From assembly GCF_037975245.1 (NCBI RefSeq), contig NC_092582.1, positions 16,022,077 to 16,086,076 on the forward strand: a stretch of DNA of 64,000 bases, written 5' to 3'. Positions 1-9,338 of the stretch are shown here, piece by piece. The position numbers and the translations under genes are program-made. A model generated the notes under the pieces. It saw only the letters and a list, made by a program, of their open reading frames with translations, was not told the DNA's origin and ran no database searches. Numbering within the stretch: position 1 is the first letter of the stretch; each line of letters begins with the position of its first letter. The stretch comes from Apostichopus japonicus (taxonomy: Eukaryota > Echinodermata > Holothuroidea > Aspidochirotida > Stichopodidae).

Positions 1-493
1 TGATAATCTTGTTTGGGTATGCATCATTCAGGTATAAGGGGTTGTGTGTGATTTGTGTGATAATAGCAGCTGGTTGATTTTCAGGACTAGAAATAGGAGT
101 TAGTTCTAATTAAAGTCTCTCCTGTACTTGTGCAATGTTCTTTGCTAACTCTATTAACTGCTTCTGTCCAGCTGGTAATTAGTCATATAGCAATTAATGA
201 CAGTGATATTCTCTGCCCAGATGGAAAATAGGCTAGGCCTTTTAATTCTGTGATCATACTGTGGTAGGTCTAGGGCAATATCTGACGTGACATTTGTAAA
301 GGTATTGCAATGTCACATGATACTATTTACAGATACCCTATGGAATTAATTTAATGTGATGATATTTTGTGAAAGTTTAGATGAAGGCAAATCATTGCGG
401 GTCATTGTACTTTCAAAATGACTCACTTCAAATAATGTAGGCTACATTCTATCGTAGATTTTCCCATATTCTTTTTATGTCTTTTGGTTGTAG
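1..493 (+). other. QTRT1: QTRT1 intron (3' part)
   Basis: Non-coding sequence before the first visible QTRT1 exon. It ends in a T-rich tract and a TTGTAG acceptor at 488-493. No other exon, RNA gene or repeat is recognised in it. Upstream exons of the gene lie outside the window. Confidence 0.7.
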
Positions 494-632
494 AAATGAT
501 TAAGAGGGATACTCCTGGCTATGCAATTGGTGGTCTCAGTGGAGGAGAGGACAAGGACCACTTCTGGAGGATGGTGACCCTCTCAACCGATCATCTACCA
601 AAGGGGAAACCCAGATACTGCATGGGTGTTGG
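494..632 (+). CDS. QTRT1: QTRT1 exon (queuine tRNA-ribosyltransferase catalytic subunit, partial gene)
   Basis: QTRT1 is the catalytic half of eukaryotic tRNA-guanine transglycosylase. With QTRT2 it swaps guanine-34 for queuine in the GUN anticodons of Asp, Asn, His and Tyr tRNAs. This exon encodes [16 protein letters not shown], the conserved glycine-rich substrate-binding segment, followed by [13 protein letters not shown] and PRYCMGVG, all typical of the family. It starts after an AG at 492-493 with two bases (aa) completing a codon, and ends with gg before a GTAAGA donor at 633. The split Gly codon is completed by the next exon. The upstream two thirds of the protein is outside the window. 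The ATG at 496 is an internal codon, not the start. Identification rests on recognised family sequence and a consistent splice phase with the next three exons. Confidence 0.95.
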
Positions 633-949
633 GTAAGAAATCAAAACTGAAATTTGAGAGTTGTGGACTGTTTGCTTTTGAAACTTTTAAACACAGACAC
701 CTTTTATATTGTTTATTGCTGCCAGTATAGGGGGGTCCATTTTGGGGTAATACACATAGTGATAGTATGTAGTTTCATATAGCTCACAAGCTGAAATGTG
801 GATAGTAGTAGGCTTATTAATATGGGACCATTGATCTGTGAGCTAAAACTCTCTTCCCCATGTCTATGAATGGAAACACACGAGATATAATTCATTACTT
901 GACAGGTTTATGAGATATTTGTGTCATTGTTTTTTTTTCCCACTTTCAG

Positions 950-1025
950 ATATGCTATCGATCTGGTCATGTGTTGTGCATTGGGTGTGGATATGTTTGA
1001 CTGTGTATTCCCTACCAGAACTGCT
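950..1025 (+). CDS. QTRT1: QTRT1 exon, catalytic aspartate region
   Basis: This 76-nt exon continues the reading frame as [21 protein letters not shown] and then VFPTRTA. In the TGT family the aspartate of the DMFDCV(F/L)PTR motif is the catalytic nucleophile that forms the covalent tRNA intermediate, and PTR follows in the active site. The acceptor is a pyrimidine-rich tract ending CAG at 947-949, and the donor is GTAAGT at 1026. The first base completes the split Gly codon and the exon ends on a codon boundary. Nothing is missing from the motif, so the gene appears functional here. Confidence 0.96.
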
Positions 1026-1721
1026 GTAAGTAAGAACCACTACAATCTAAAATTATGTTTACTCCATCGTATTTCTAGGTAACTCAATGAGTAATCACTC
1101 TTATTTTTGTATTTTTCTGCTTCTCCTTTAATTTATGTTGTAGTTTATACAGTCAACAGATGCCAGATCCTCCCTTACCCCCCTCCCTAAAAAATAAATA
1201 AAAATATCAAATAATTTAAAAAAAATATAAAATTGTTTATAAAAAGGAAAAAAAATTGAGTCACATGAAAGGTACAGCATACTCATTGGTGATAGAGAAT
1301 TAAGATTTATGCATTTTAGCAGAGAAATCAGGAACAGGCAGGAGAAGAATGACTCCTCTACTTACAATCATTATCAATGATAATATTTTTTCTTCTTCTT
1401 CTTCTCTTAACCTCTTCTCTATTTCAGATTTTTTTTGGGGAAAAAACAAAATAGAAACATGTTGACAGAAATGTTTATCTTTATTGTTTATTCCTTTGAA
1501 TATGTTTTAAAGCAAGAAAAAAGGAAAAATTGAGTTACATTAAGGAATGGCATACTTACTGGTGAATAGAAAACTTAATTTAACATTTTAATGCATATTA
1601 AACAGAGAATTCAGAAAAAGGTCACAGAAGAGAATGACCTCTCTCTCTCTACTTAACAGTGATAACCTATGATCATTAATTTCTTCTTTTTTTTTCTTTT
1701 TTTTTTTCTTTTTTTTTTTAG
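1026..1721 (+). other. QTRT1: QTRT1 intron with a diverged internal duplication
   Basis: This intron contains poly-A/T tracts and two related stretches. Around 1245-1400 and 1515-1690 the text repeats the pattern: poly-A, GAGT(C/T)ACAT, GG-ACAGCATAC(T), a GAA-TTAA run, AGAGAATGAC, and a CTCTACTTA/TTTCTTCTTC tail. This looks like an old tandem duplication of about 290 bp. The long pyrimidine tract at 1681-1719 belongs to the acceptor of the next exon. Confidence 0.5.
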
Positions 1722-1913
1722 AGATTTGGATGTGCCTTGATTGATTCTGGACAGTTGAACCTTAAAAGTATAACTTACACTTGCGACTACGAACCTATCG
1801 ATGCGGAGTGTCCATGCTTCACCTGCCAGAACCACTCCAGAGCTTATCTCCACTGTATCATACACGAGGCAGTCTCTGCACAGCTAATTAGCATTCATAA
1901 CATTGCATTCCAG
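1722..1913 (+). CDS. QTRT1: QTRT1 exon, zinc-binding region
   Basis: This 192-nt (64-codon) exon begins RFGCALIDSGQLNLKS and carries the C-x-C-x2-C cluster (CPCFTC). It ends SIHNIAFQ, whose His should be the fourth zinc ligand, since TGT enzymes bind a structural zinc through three Cys and one His. QNHSRAYLH between them is also family-typical. The acceptor is a very long T tract ending AG at 1720-1721, and the donor GTAAAT lies at 1914. Both ends fall on codon boundaries, matching the neighbouring exons. Confidence 0.96.
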
Positions 1914-2452
1914 GTAAATGAAAACTCCTCATCTAAGTATTCATGGCTCTGCACTTTCCACTTATTAAAAAACAGAAAAAAACTCTTTTGTAAGTATCCT
2001 ATCAAAAAATCTTTTCTTGGATAATTTGAGGTTGCCTGTCAATGAAATATATGGTTGTCGTGTATCATGGAGCATAAATGCAACAGTTGTCACTCATGTC
2101 GATTTTGGAAATTTGGAAATGGCCAGGCCCTTGAAATTCAGACTAATAATGAGCAAACTGCCCACTGGCAATTGCATTGTATTGTATTACATGCATTGAC
2201 GTGCATTGCATCACATTGCATCGCATTGCATCACATTGCATCGCATTGCGTTGTATATGTATACATAGTCTTTCTCATTGAATTAATCTTTTATTGTGAT
2301 GCTAAGGTAACAAGCTAACCATATATACTGTTCTCCTGTCATTGCAATGGAGGAGATGTAGCAATGCATTGTTAATGCCACGAATCTCCTAAATGTACAT
2401 TTTCAAATGTGTGCTTGATTAACAAGTTTGTGATTCCACTATTGTCATGCAG
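1914..2452 (+). other. QTRT1: QTRT1 last intron with CATTGCATCA simple repeat
   Basis: Intron between the zinc exon and the last coding exon. Around 2186-2252 it holds a short tandem repeat of about 10 bp units (CATTGCATCA/CATTGCATCG), six or so copies. No other feature is seen. Confidence 0.6.
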
Positions 2453-2605
2453 ATGAGATTAATGGAGAGGATACGACAGAGCATAACAGAGGACAAGTTT
2501 CCAGAATTTATCAGGAGCTTCATGAGGACTGTGTATCCCAAAAAGAACTATCCAAGTTGGCTGACAGAGGCACTCGAATCGGTCAATGTCACCCTGGATA
2601 CGTGA
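2453..2605 (+). CDS. QTRT1: QTRT1 terminal coding exon with stop codon
   Basis: This final 153-nt exon encodes 50 residues and a TGA stop at 2603-2605. It begins MRLMERIRQSI, an internal Met-Arg rather than a start, and includes KFPEFIRSFM and YPSWLTEALESV before the end at ...VTLDT. The arrangement (a helix with IR.SI, then F.EF...FM, then a C-terminal W..ALESV.(I/V)TL) matches the natural C-terminus of animal QTRT1, so the protein is not truncated. The acceptor is TTGTCATGCAG at 2442-2452. Confidence 0.95.
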   Translation: MRLMERIRQSITEDKFPEFIRSFMRTVYPKKNYPSWLTEALESVNVTLDT

Positions 2606-3263
2606 GGGAAAAAGCAGCGATAACATGGAAATGAACCGCTCCATGCCTCGTAACGAGCATCTACTGTAGATTGCGACGGCTGTCAAGATGACAGGCAGGA
2701 AGGTCAGATCTCGTCAGGTCACGTCGGAGCAAGTTAGAAGAAGTGGCCACTGAGATCAGACCCTGGGAGGAATGCAGAATAGGTGGCCAGCATGCCAAAA
2801 CTGGCTCACAATTGATTGCAATCAGGCCCAAGCTGGCCCTGATTATAGATATTGTGCCTCTTGTTCCAACCGAAGATGCTCTATGGACCTTGTAGAAAGT
2901 CAATTGAGAACAACTGGTGTAGAGAAATAATCCAGTTCTTCTGGCCATGAACATTTGACACCGCGTGATGTCCAGTATGGCTGAGGAAACCATTTCTTGA
3001 GCGTAGATGCACATTACGCGTGACAAGAATGTATTCTAATTCTAATACAATAATTCGATACTTTAACTAGGGATGGGGTGACCGGACGTCCAGTTTACCA
3101 GGACGTTTTCTCTTCTTGCTACCTGCTGCGCTTCCGGACAGATGTATAATTATAGTATCGCCTGCATCGTCCAGATTTTACGTAAAATCGAGTCTGCCAG
3201 TATCTCACAGCCGGATTAGATTTTTGCCACACAATATTTATCTGTTATCAATATGGAAATAAA
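2606..3263 (+). other. QTRT1: Probable QTRT1 3' UTR
   Basis: Sequence after the QTRT1 stop is less AT-rich than the introns up to about 3020. The first canonical AATAAA I find downstream is at 3258-3263, so the transcript may end near 3280. A stretch starting TAGGGATGGGGTGACCGGAC at 3069 resembles one end of a hAT-type repeat, so the true cleavage site could be earlier with a non-canonical signal. Extent is inferred. Confidence 0.4.
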
Positions 3264-5587
3264 ATTGGACAATTTTATTTACCAAAAATATGACAACACA
3301 GCTACAAATATGTTGCCCATTTTTGTCATATTTTGAAGACACCCTTTATTAATCTTCATAAGGGAGAAGGAACCCATTAGACACATGATGGGGGGGGGGG
3401 GGACTCACATCCTCCTCTTTGATCAATGCAATATAGTACCCCAACCTAGAGAGTATTCATACCCCAGTATTTCATTGTACTGGTGAGATATGAACTGTAC
3501 ATCATTTTAGTGGAAGATTTACAGAATGCATTTTGTAAAATTCAAGTATTTTCTGGGTGCCCAAATTTCGGATGAATTTCGCTTCCTACCTCCCTACACA
3601 CACAGATCTGCACACAGTTCTTCCCTCAAAGTAGTTGGTTTACTGACATGGTGCATGATCACCTTCTAAGCACCGTGATTTATTTGTGCCGCAAAAATTC
3701 CGAAGTATTAATAAAAAAATTGTGTAATCAGAAAACTGCAGTGCACAGGCACGTAGCCAGGAATATGCCAAGGGAGGGGCTAAACTGTAGATTCCGCATT
3801 GCAAACTATCTAAGCATCCATGGTTGGCGCGAAGCGTACAAGAAAATTTTGGCTGAAAATGCCTCCAGATCGCTGGAAATGGCACTTCCCAGGCCTTGAA
3901 AGTTGCATCTTAGCATTTTCTCTTTAAAAATATTTTAAAAAATATGCTCAAGTGGCTGCCCCCTTAGCCCCCCCCCTTGGCTACGCGCCTGGCAGTGCAA
4001 CACCATTTTTGTTTTGGTTGAATTACGGTATAAATTTTGCAGGCTAGTGGGGCAAAGACACCGGCTGACTAGGACCTCAAGTTATACACAAATCAAGAAG
4101 ACATATCTTCTAGATAAAAAATATCTAATGGGATATTACAACTCTATAAATTATGACAATACAATACAATGTGTGAAGAATCAATTGCCTTAGATTTCCA
4201 TATTTTTTGTCCTCTTTGCTCTCCTGTTGTTGGTAATAAGATTTTGCAAACCTTTTCCTGCAGATTTAAAGAAAACAATGAATATGAAACATCTACACTT
4301 GACACAAGCTTATGCAATTCATAACAAGCACAAACTAACCGATGGCCTGCTCAGCACTTATTTTTGGTACTATTGTGAAGTCAATAATCACTCAACCATG
4401 ACGAGGTCCTCTTCGTTTGAATTTTATTTTTCATTCCGTCTCTTGTGAATTGGCCAACTCAAAAAATTTGCCAACAAAAGAAAGGGCAATGTCGTGGTTG
4501 TGTGATTATTTACTAAACAATTGTTACAAAACAAAGATTGTTTAGATTTTTGAGAACTAATTCGTGATGAGCCGAGCTTTAATGTAGTTTCTTTATGAAC
4601 AAGGTTTATCATTAACTTCCTATAGTTTGCCAATAATTTGGCAGTGTTCTGTCTTTTGTACATCAGCTTGTGTGTTTGTGTTTATGTATTTGTCTGTGTG
4701 TGGGCGGCCGTATGTATGTGTGTCTGTGATGCCAGACTTGTAAATAAGAGGTGAGAGGTTACTTGAATATCATACAAGCCTGATTACTCATTAAACATAG
4801 TTATTAGGAATTGGTGCTTTGTAGATAAGCCACCCCAGCTTAGAATGGAGGAATCTCAGCCAAATGTACATATGTCATGTAGGCCCAGGTACAGTAAAAT
4901 ATAAAATTCTGCAGTAAATTGTTTCAAATATTGCAAAATACATACAGTAACTAAATGGTGCATTTAGTTGCATATAGGAACCCTCCATTTTACCACAATT
5001 TGTCAAAGCAACCCCAACCCCTCCCCAGATGCCTCCTCAACCCTAACATCTGATCCCTTCGCATCCCTGTTACCCTTCCCTGCTCCCCTTCCCACATAAA
5101 ACAAATGGTAGTTGCTTCCCTACTTGGTACTCTGGCAAAGACAGCTAACTGCTTATATCTGTACATCCTTCGCAGTAATGTGTGCGAGTAGAAAATACTA
5201 ATGCATAAATTTATGCCGTACGGTGTTCGAACCAACAAAGAAATTTCTGTGACATCCACCCACTGACAGACGAAAAGTAGTGTGTCAGTGTATATAAACG
5301 TCGTAATATACAACATTCTAAAAGTAAAACAGCGCCCCTTAAAACCACCAAATCATTGCCCAAAATGGCACCTAGGCCACTTCCTGGTTATCAATAGCCA
5401 CCTTTTCCACAGTATTTACGATGTAACTAAGAGTTATCTGCCTCAGCGTTTCAGCACAAATTATGATCGCCCACAAGTCGTCTGCATGTTGTGATTCACG
5501 GTACTATACTATTTCGATGTTGGACCATATCGTGTGGAATTACGGTAGAATACCGATCAATTTTTCATCGCCAGCTGAGGCGGAGTA
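3264..5587. other. QTRT1-ABL1 intergenic region and ABL1 upstream region
   Basis: About 2.3 kb separates the probable end of QTRT1 from the ABL1 start codon. It holds a G homopolymer near 3390-3402 and a 246-bp MITE at 3746-3991, with no supported gene. A 108-codon minus-strand ORF at 4990-5316 has no recognisable family features. The ABL1 5' UTR and core promoter should lie in the last few hundred bases. I see no TATA box, and an in-frame stop (TGA 5576-5578) lies just upstream of the ATG. Confidence 0.5.
3746..3991. mobile_element. hAT-type MITE, 246 bp, with 8-bp target duplication
   Basis: The element runs from CAGGCACGTAGCCAGG to TTGGCTACGCGCCTG, which are imperfect terminal inverted repeats. 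It is flanked on both sides by GCAGTGCA (3738-3745 and 3992-3999), a perfect 8-bp duplication as made by hAT transposases. It has no coding capacity and is non-autonomous. Confidence 0.85.
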
Positions 5588-5675
5588 ATGGGGGCTCAGT
5601 CTGGCAAAGAGGAAAGAAAACAGCCCGCAACCGTCAAAAGCAACAAAAAACATCATAACGGTGGAAAGAAATTCG
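5588..5675 (+). CDS. ABL1: ABL1 first coding exon, myristoylated (1b-like) form
   Basis: The exon encodes 29 codons plus one base, starting MGAQSGKEERKQPATVK and ending GGKKF, followed by a GTAAGA donor at 5676. The MG-x-Q-x-GK start is the hallmark of myristoylated ABL (MGQQ.GK in vertebrate 1b, MGAQQGK in fly Abl). Met removal would expose Gly2 for N-myristoylation, and that lipid docks in the kinase C-lobe to lock the enzyme off. The start is supported by an in-frame TGA 12 nt upstream and a G at both -3 and +4. The single leftover base (g) joins the ac of the 49946 exon to give Asp. The resulting cap puts the SH3 domain at residue 77, close to the roughly 84 of human 1b. It was found by reading, since it is far too short for ORF scanning. 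The lysine-rich stretch may aid membrane contact (inference). Confidence 0.82.
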
Positions 5676-6772
5676 GTAAGACCAAAGAGCTTACAGTAGC
5701 GTAAAGTTAAGTAGGCTAGCCTAGTTATCATATCCTAAGTAAGGTCTACGTACGTTAGGCCTAACATTACTTGTAACTGTTACTGTTACTAGTGGTCAAT
5801 ACGTCATAGTCATGTGTAGACTGGGACTAACTTAGCATGAGGTAATAAATAAATAAAAGAAATAGACTTGGTTTACTTCAGCCTAGTGTAATGTTTGGTC
5901 TCTGCTAGGGCAGACAGACTAACTTGTAAGTTAGTGTTAGGCTAGTGATACAAGTGATGTGTATAGCATTGGCCTCTGTAGTGTTAGTGTAATCCCAGTG
6001 TACAATGACTACAATCTGCCCCCCCCCCCGTACTAACAAAAGCCCCCTTCTCCCCATTTTTACTAGTCTAAGTCTTAAGTAACCGCCTGCAGATAGTTCT
6101 GTCCGACATCCAGGGTTTTCCATGACCTTGGGTAAAATTGCAGCAAATTGAAACAAAGCCTAGTACTTATGCTCACAAAATTAATGTGATCTAGCCTACA
6201 TAATTGTGCCAAAATATTGTGAATCAGTGATATTACTACTATAAAGATAGCCGATATATGCTTTCAAACTGCCCAAAAAAAGGGCAAATGCTCTATGCAA
6301 AGACCATTAGGCATCTAAGAATGCCAGAAAGAGCTGGAACACTTTGTGACAATTGGCCAATTATTACAGAGATAACATTTTGGTTAATAAACTTTTACAT
6401 ACCTTTGTTTTTGCTTGTATAGTAAAGGCTTCATAATTGACTCACCTTCTTAATTGACTCACCTTCAAATATTACTAGCAGTGATACAGCAGGCAGCCTT
6501 AACTTTTTGCAGTCAAGCAGAGTTACATATTGATGAGTTTTAATCCATTTCAGGTATATACTGATTAAATTGTGGGTTTTTGATGCTTTTAGCACCCCCT
6601 AGTTTTACACGTTTTTGGGGCATTTGGAAATCTTACTCCATAAAAATAACCAAAATTACCTCAATATGATACCACTACTCTCAGGGACCAGACCTGTCTG
6701 AGCTTAGAGGCTCAGAGCATAGCCAACAGTATCCAAAGTCAAATGGATGTATACGTAGGCCTACACTACAGT

Positions 6773-7133
6773 CAGTGGCGTAGGAAGGTACTTTTGAGTG
6801 GGGGGGCTGGAGGCTGATGGCCGGCCTGGGGGGTCTAAGGGGAGGGGTTGTCCCTCTCCCTTTGGAATTTTTGCATTTCCAGGTGGCTTCAGATGCAATT
6901 TAGTGCAATATAGCCCATTTCAACGACCACTCCATTTTGTAAACTTAATTTTGTATTTTCACCTGGCCTTAGATGCAATTTGGTGCTCCAAATGAGATTT
7001 TTTTTCTCATTTGGAAATGAAAAAGGGGTTTTCTGACTTGCGAAGCGGGGGGGCGGAATGATACTTCCGCCCCTCCACATTTTTCACTGGGGGGCTGGCG
7101 CCCCCCCAGGCCCCCCCGGTTCCTACGCCCTTG
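6773..7133. mobile_element. hAT-type MITE, 361 bp (family A/B, copy A)
   Basis: Begins CAGTGGCGTAGGAAGG and ends GGTTCCTACGCCCTTG, which are imperfect inverted termini. It is flanked by a perfect 8-bp duplication ACTACAGT at 6765-6772 and 7134-7141. The interior is G-rich at both ends, with a short internal hairpin near 7045-7075. Strongly similar in sequence to the copy at 16568-16926. No coding capacity. Confidence 0.9.
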
Positions 7134-8983
7134 ACTACAGTTATCTTATCGACAAAGGTCAATTTATGGGTATGAAAGTACTTGACACGTCAGACATTTT
7201 GTGGTTAAATTCTGCTTAATTGTACGTTGTGTAGGCACTGAAAAATAAATATTTTGAGATTATTACATTCCTGAGGAGCTGCACCTATGAAAATTGCATA
7301 AAGTTGAGTGATTTGGATTTTTCGTTGATAGACATCGTAAATCAAATCCTAAAAGTGCGTCAATTATGAGTCCACCATGCCATATATCAAAGTATCAATG
7401 ATATGTGAGGCATGATTTATGTTGTGGACTAGATGAAAAATCATATAGACCCAGATTTTGCAAACAGAATGAAGGAAATTCATGATCTTCACACAAAATT
7501 AAACCATTTGGTATACACACACATGCCATTCACTCCACACTACTCTGTGTCTTCAAATGTTCAACTTGGCCTCGGCCTAGTCCTAGGCTAAGTTATACCC
7601 AATTAGCCGTAATGCTGAAATTTGCAAATCTATTTTTTTTAAACTGAAGTGTCAACATCAAATCTAGAGTAAAAGCTGTTTTGTCACTTTTACCTAGAGC
7701 AGTAATATCTTGTTAAGCAGGCCAAATATGTTTAAAGTTTGTCACTGTAGCTAATATTGTGAGATAACTGCTTTAATGTTAGAAGACCCAAGTATCGGAT
7801 GTTACAGTTGGGAGGAACACCTCATTAGACAAATTTGTACCAAGACCTTGGGCCTACTGTACTACCGGCTGAATTCTTTCTTAATGATTGTCCATTACAT
7901 ATCTGTTGTGATAGCAAAGGCTTACTATATGTGTATGATGTATATGATAGGCTGATAGCCCTAACCCCCCACCACCCCCCACCCCCCCAATTTCAAGTCA
8001 GTTTCAAAAAGACCTTTCTGCACCTCTCACACCTATTTCGTTTGTATTTGTTTCTCATGAATAATGTTTACTCTTGGTAAACACTTTGATATTAAGATCA
8101 ACAACACATTTGATAGATGCTTTGTCTTTTGTGTACAAAACTGGTAGTGTGTAATTTGCACTGGTCTGATTGACTTGTGTGGAAGTGAAGTCATGGATAG
8201 TTCCCTTACCTTTCATAAGTCCCATATAACTGTGTTTATATATTGCACAGTATACTGTACATACTGTACCCACAGTACGGTAGTCTAGTTGGATACAACC
8301 GGTTAGATTCACAGCATTAGATCAGTGTGACCAGACCTGCAAAATTGCATTTAAGAACTTTGGTATGATTTTGTATGGTTTAGACGTAAAATACAGTAAA
8401 CCTCCTTTACTCATTGTCCGAGTGGAGTCAGTGGACCCCCGAATTTCTAAAGGGCCAAATGAGGCAATTTTACCCTGTAGACCTGTAAAAACAACAACAA
8501 CATTTGTTTATAGCTAGCTCTCTCTATGCATCAAGTTAGAGATTATGAGACACATTTACTGTACAGTATGACATGTGATTTAACTTTAAAAGACCTGTAC
8601 CGAACAGGCTAGTCAGGGAAACTTCTAACTTTACTGTGCATTTGCCCAAAAATTATTGTAAAAGAAAGAGACTTCTGCACACCTGTTTTTTTGAGTCCTG
8701 AGATATTGTGTTTTTACCAACAGTACAGTCCTAGTATATACTGTATATATCTATCAGCGGGGAAGTGCACTTGTAAGGCATCTATATGATGCACAGTTCT
8801 AAATCTGTGTTCTTTTACATATTTAGTTATTTGTAAACATTAACAATATAAACAGAAAAAATTACAGGTGAAATTAAAGAATTTCTTTCTTCGAAGATCA
8901 ACAAAAGTATGACATGAGCCCTATTTCTGATGAAGAAAAATTCTCCACATTTTTGATACATATTTTGGGGCATGTGTTGCGTG

Positions 8984-9338
8984 CATAGGCGTAGGAGCCT
9001 ACTTTGATTTGGGGGGCTGTAACGACTTGCCCGAAAAAAATGTCAACATCTAAATTATGTGCATATCATAAAGGCATTCGTCGGTTATTACATCACATGC
9101 CAATAACATACAATCATTTTCCGTGTTATTACCCTTCCATATTGGTTAGAATTATTGGGGAAGTCGTTACAATAATAATGATAATAATAATATCAGTTAA
9201 ACCATTGAAAAACACATTGCAAATTATTTTTCTTTCAGTAGGTGCCCGAAAAATTCTCAGCATATTGCCCGAATTATCACAAAAATTTTTGGTTGGGGGG
9301 CTGCAGCCCCCCCAGCCCCCCCGCCTCCTACGCCTATG
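8984..9338. mobile_element. hAT-type MITE, 355 bp (third family)
   Basis: Begins CATAGGCGTAGGAG and ends CTCCTACGCCTATG, a perfect 14-bp terminal inverted repeat. Flanks are GTTGCGTG (8976-8983) and GTTGCGAG (9339-9346), an 8-bp duplication with one mismatch. The interior differs from the 6773 and 16568 elements although the GGCGTAGGA terminus is shared. Short ORFs across it are incidental. Confidence 0.85.

Noticed and set aside
2661-3026. 121-codon minus-strand ORF opposite the QTRT1 3' UTR
   Set aside because: No recognisable domain, no splice context, and it lies antisense to the probable UTR.
3069-3240. One end of a hAT-like element (TAGGGATGGGGTGACCGGAC)
   Set aside because: I could not find the matching opposite end or a target duplication, so element limits are not supportable.
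5215-5240. GTTCGAACC word resembling a tRNA T-loop/B box
   Set aside because: No A box, acceptor stem or anticodon arm could be paired around it on either strand.
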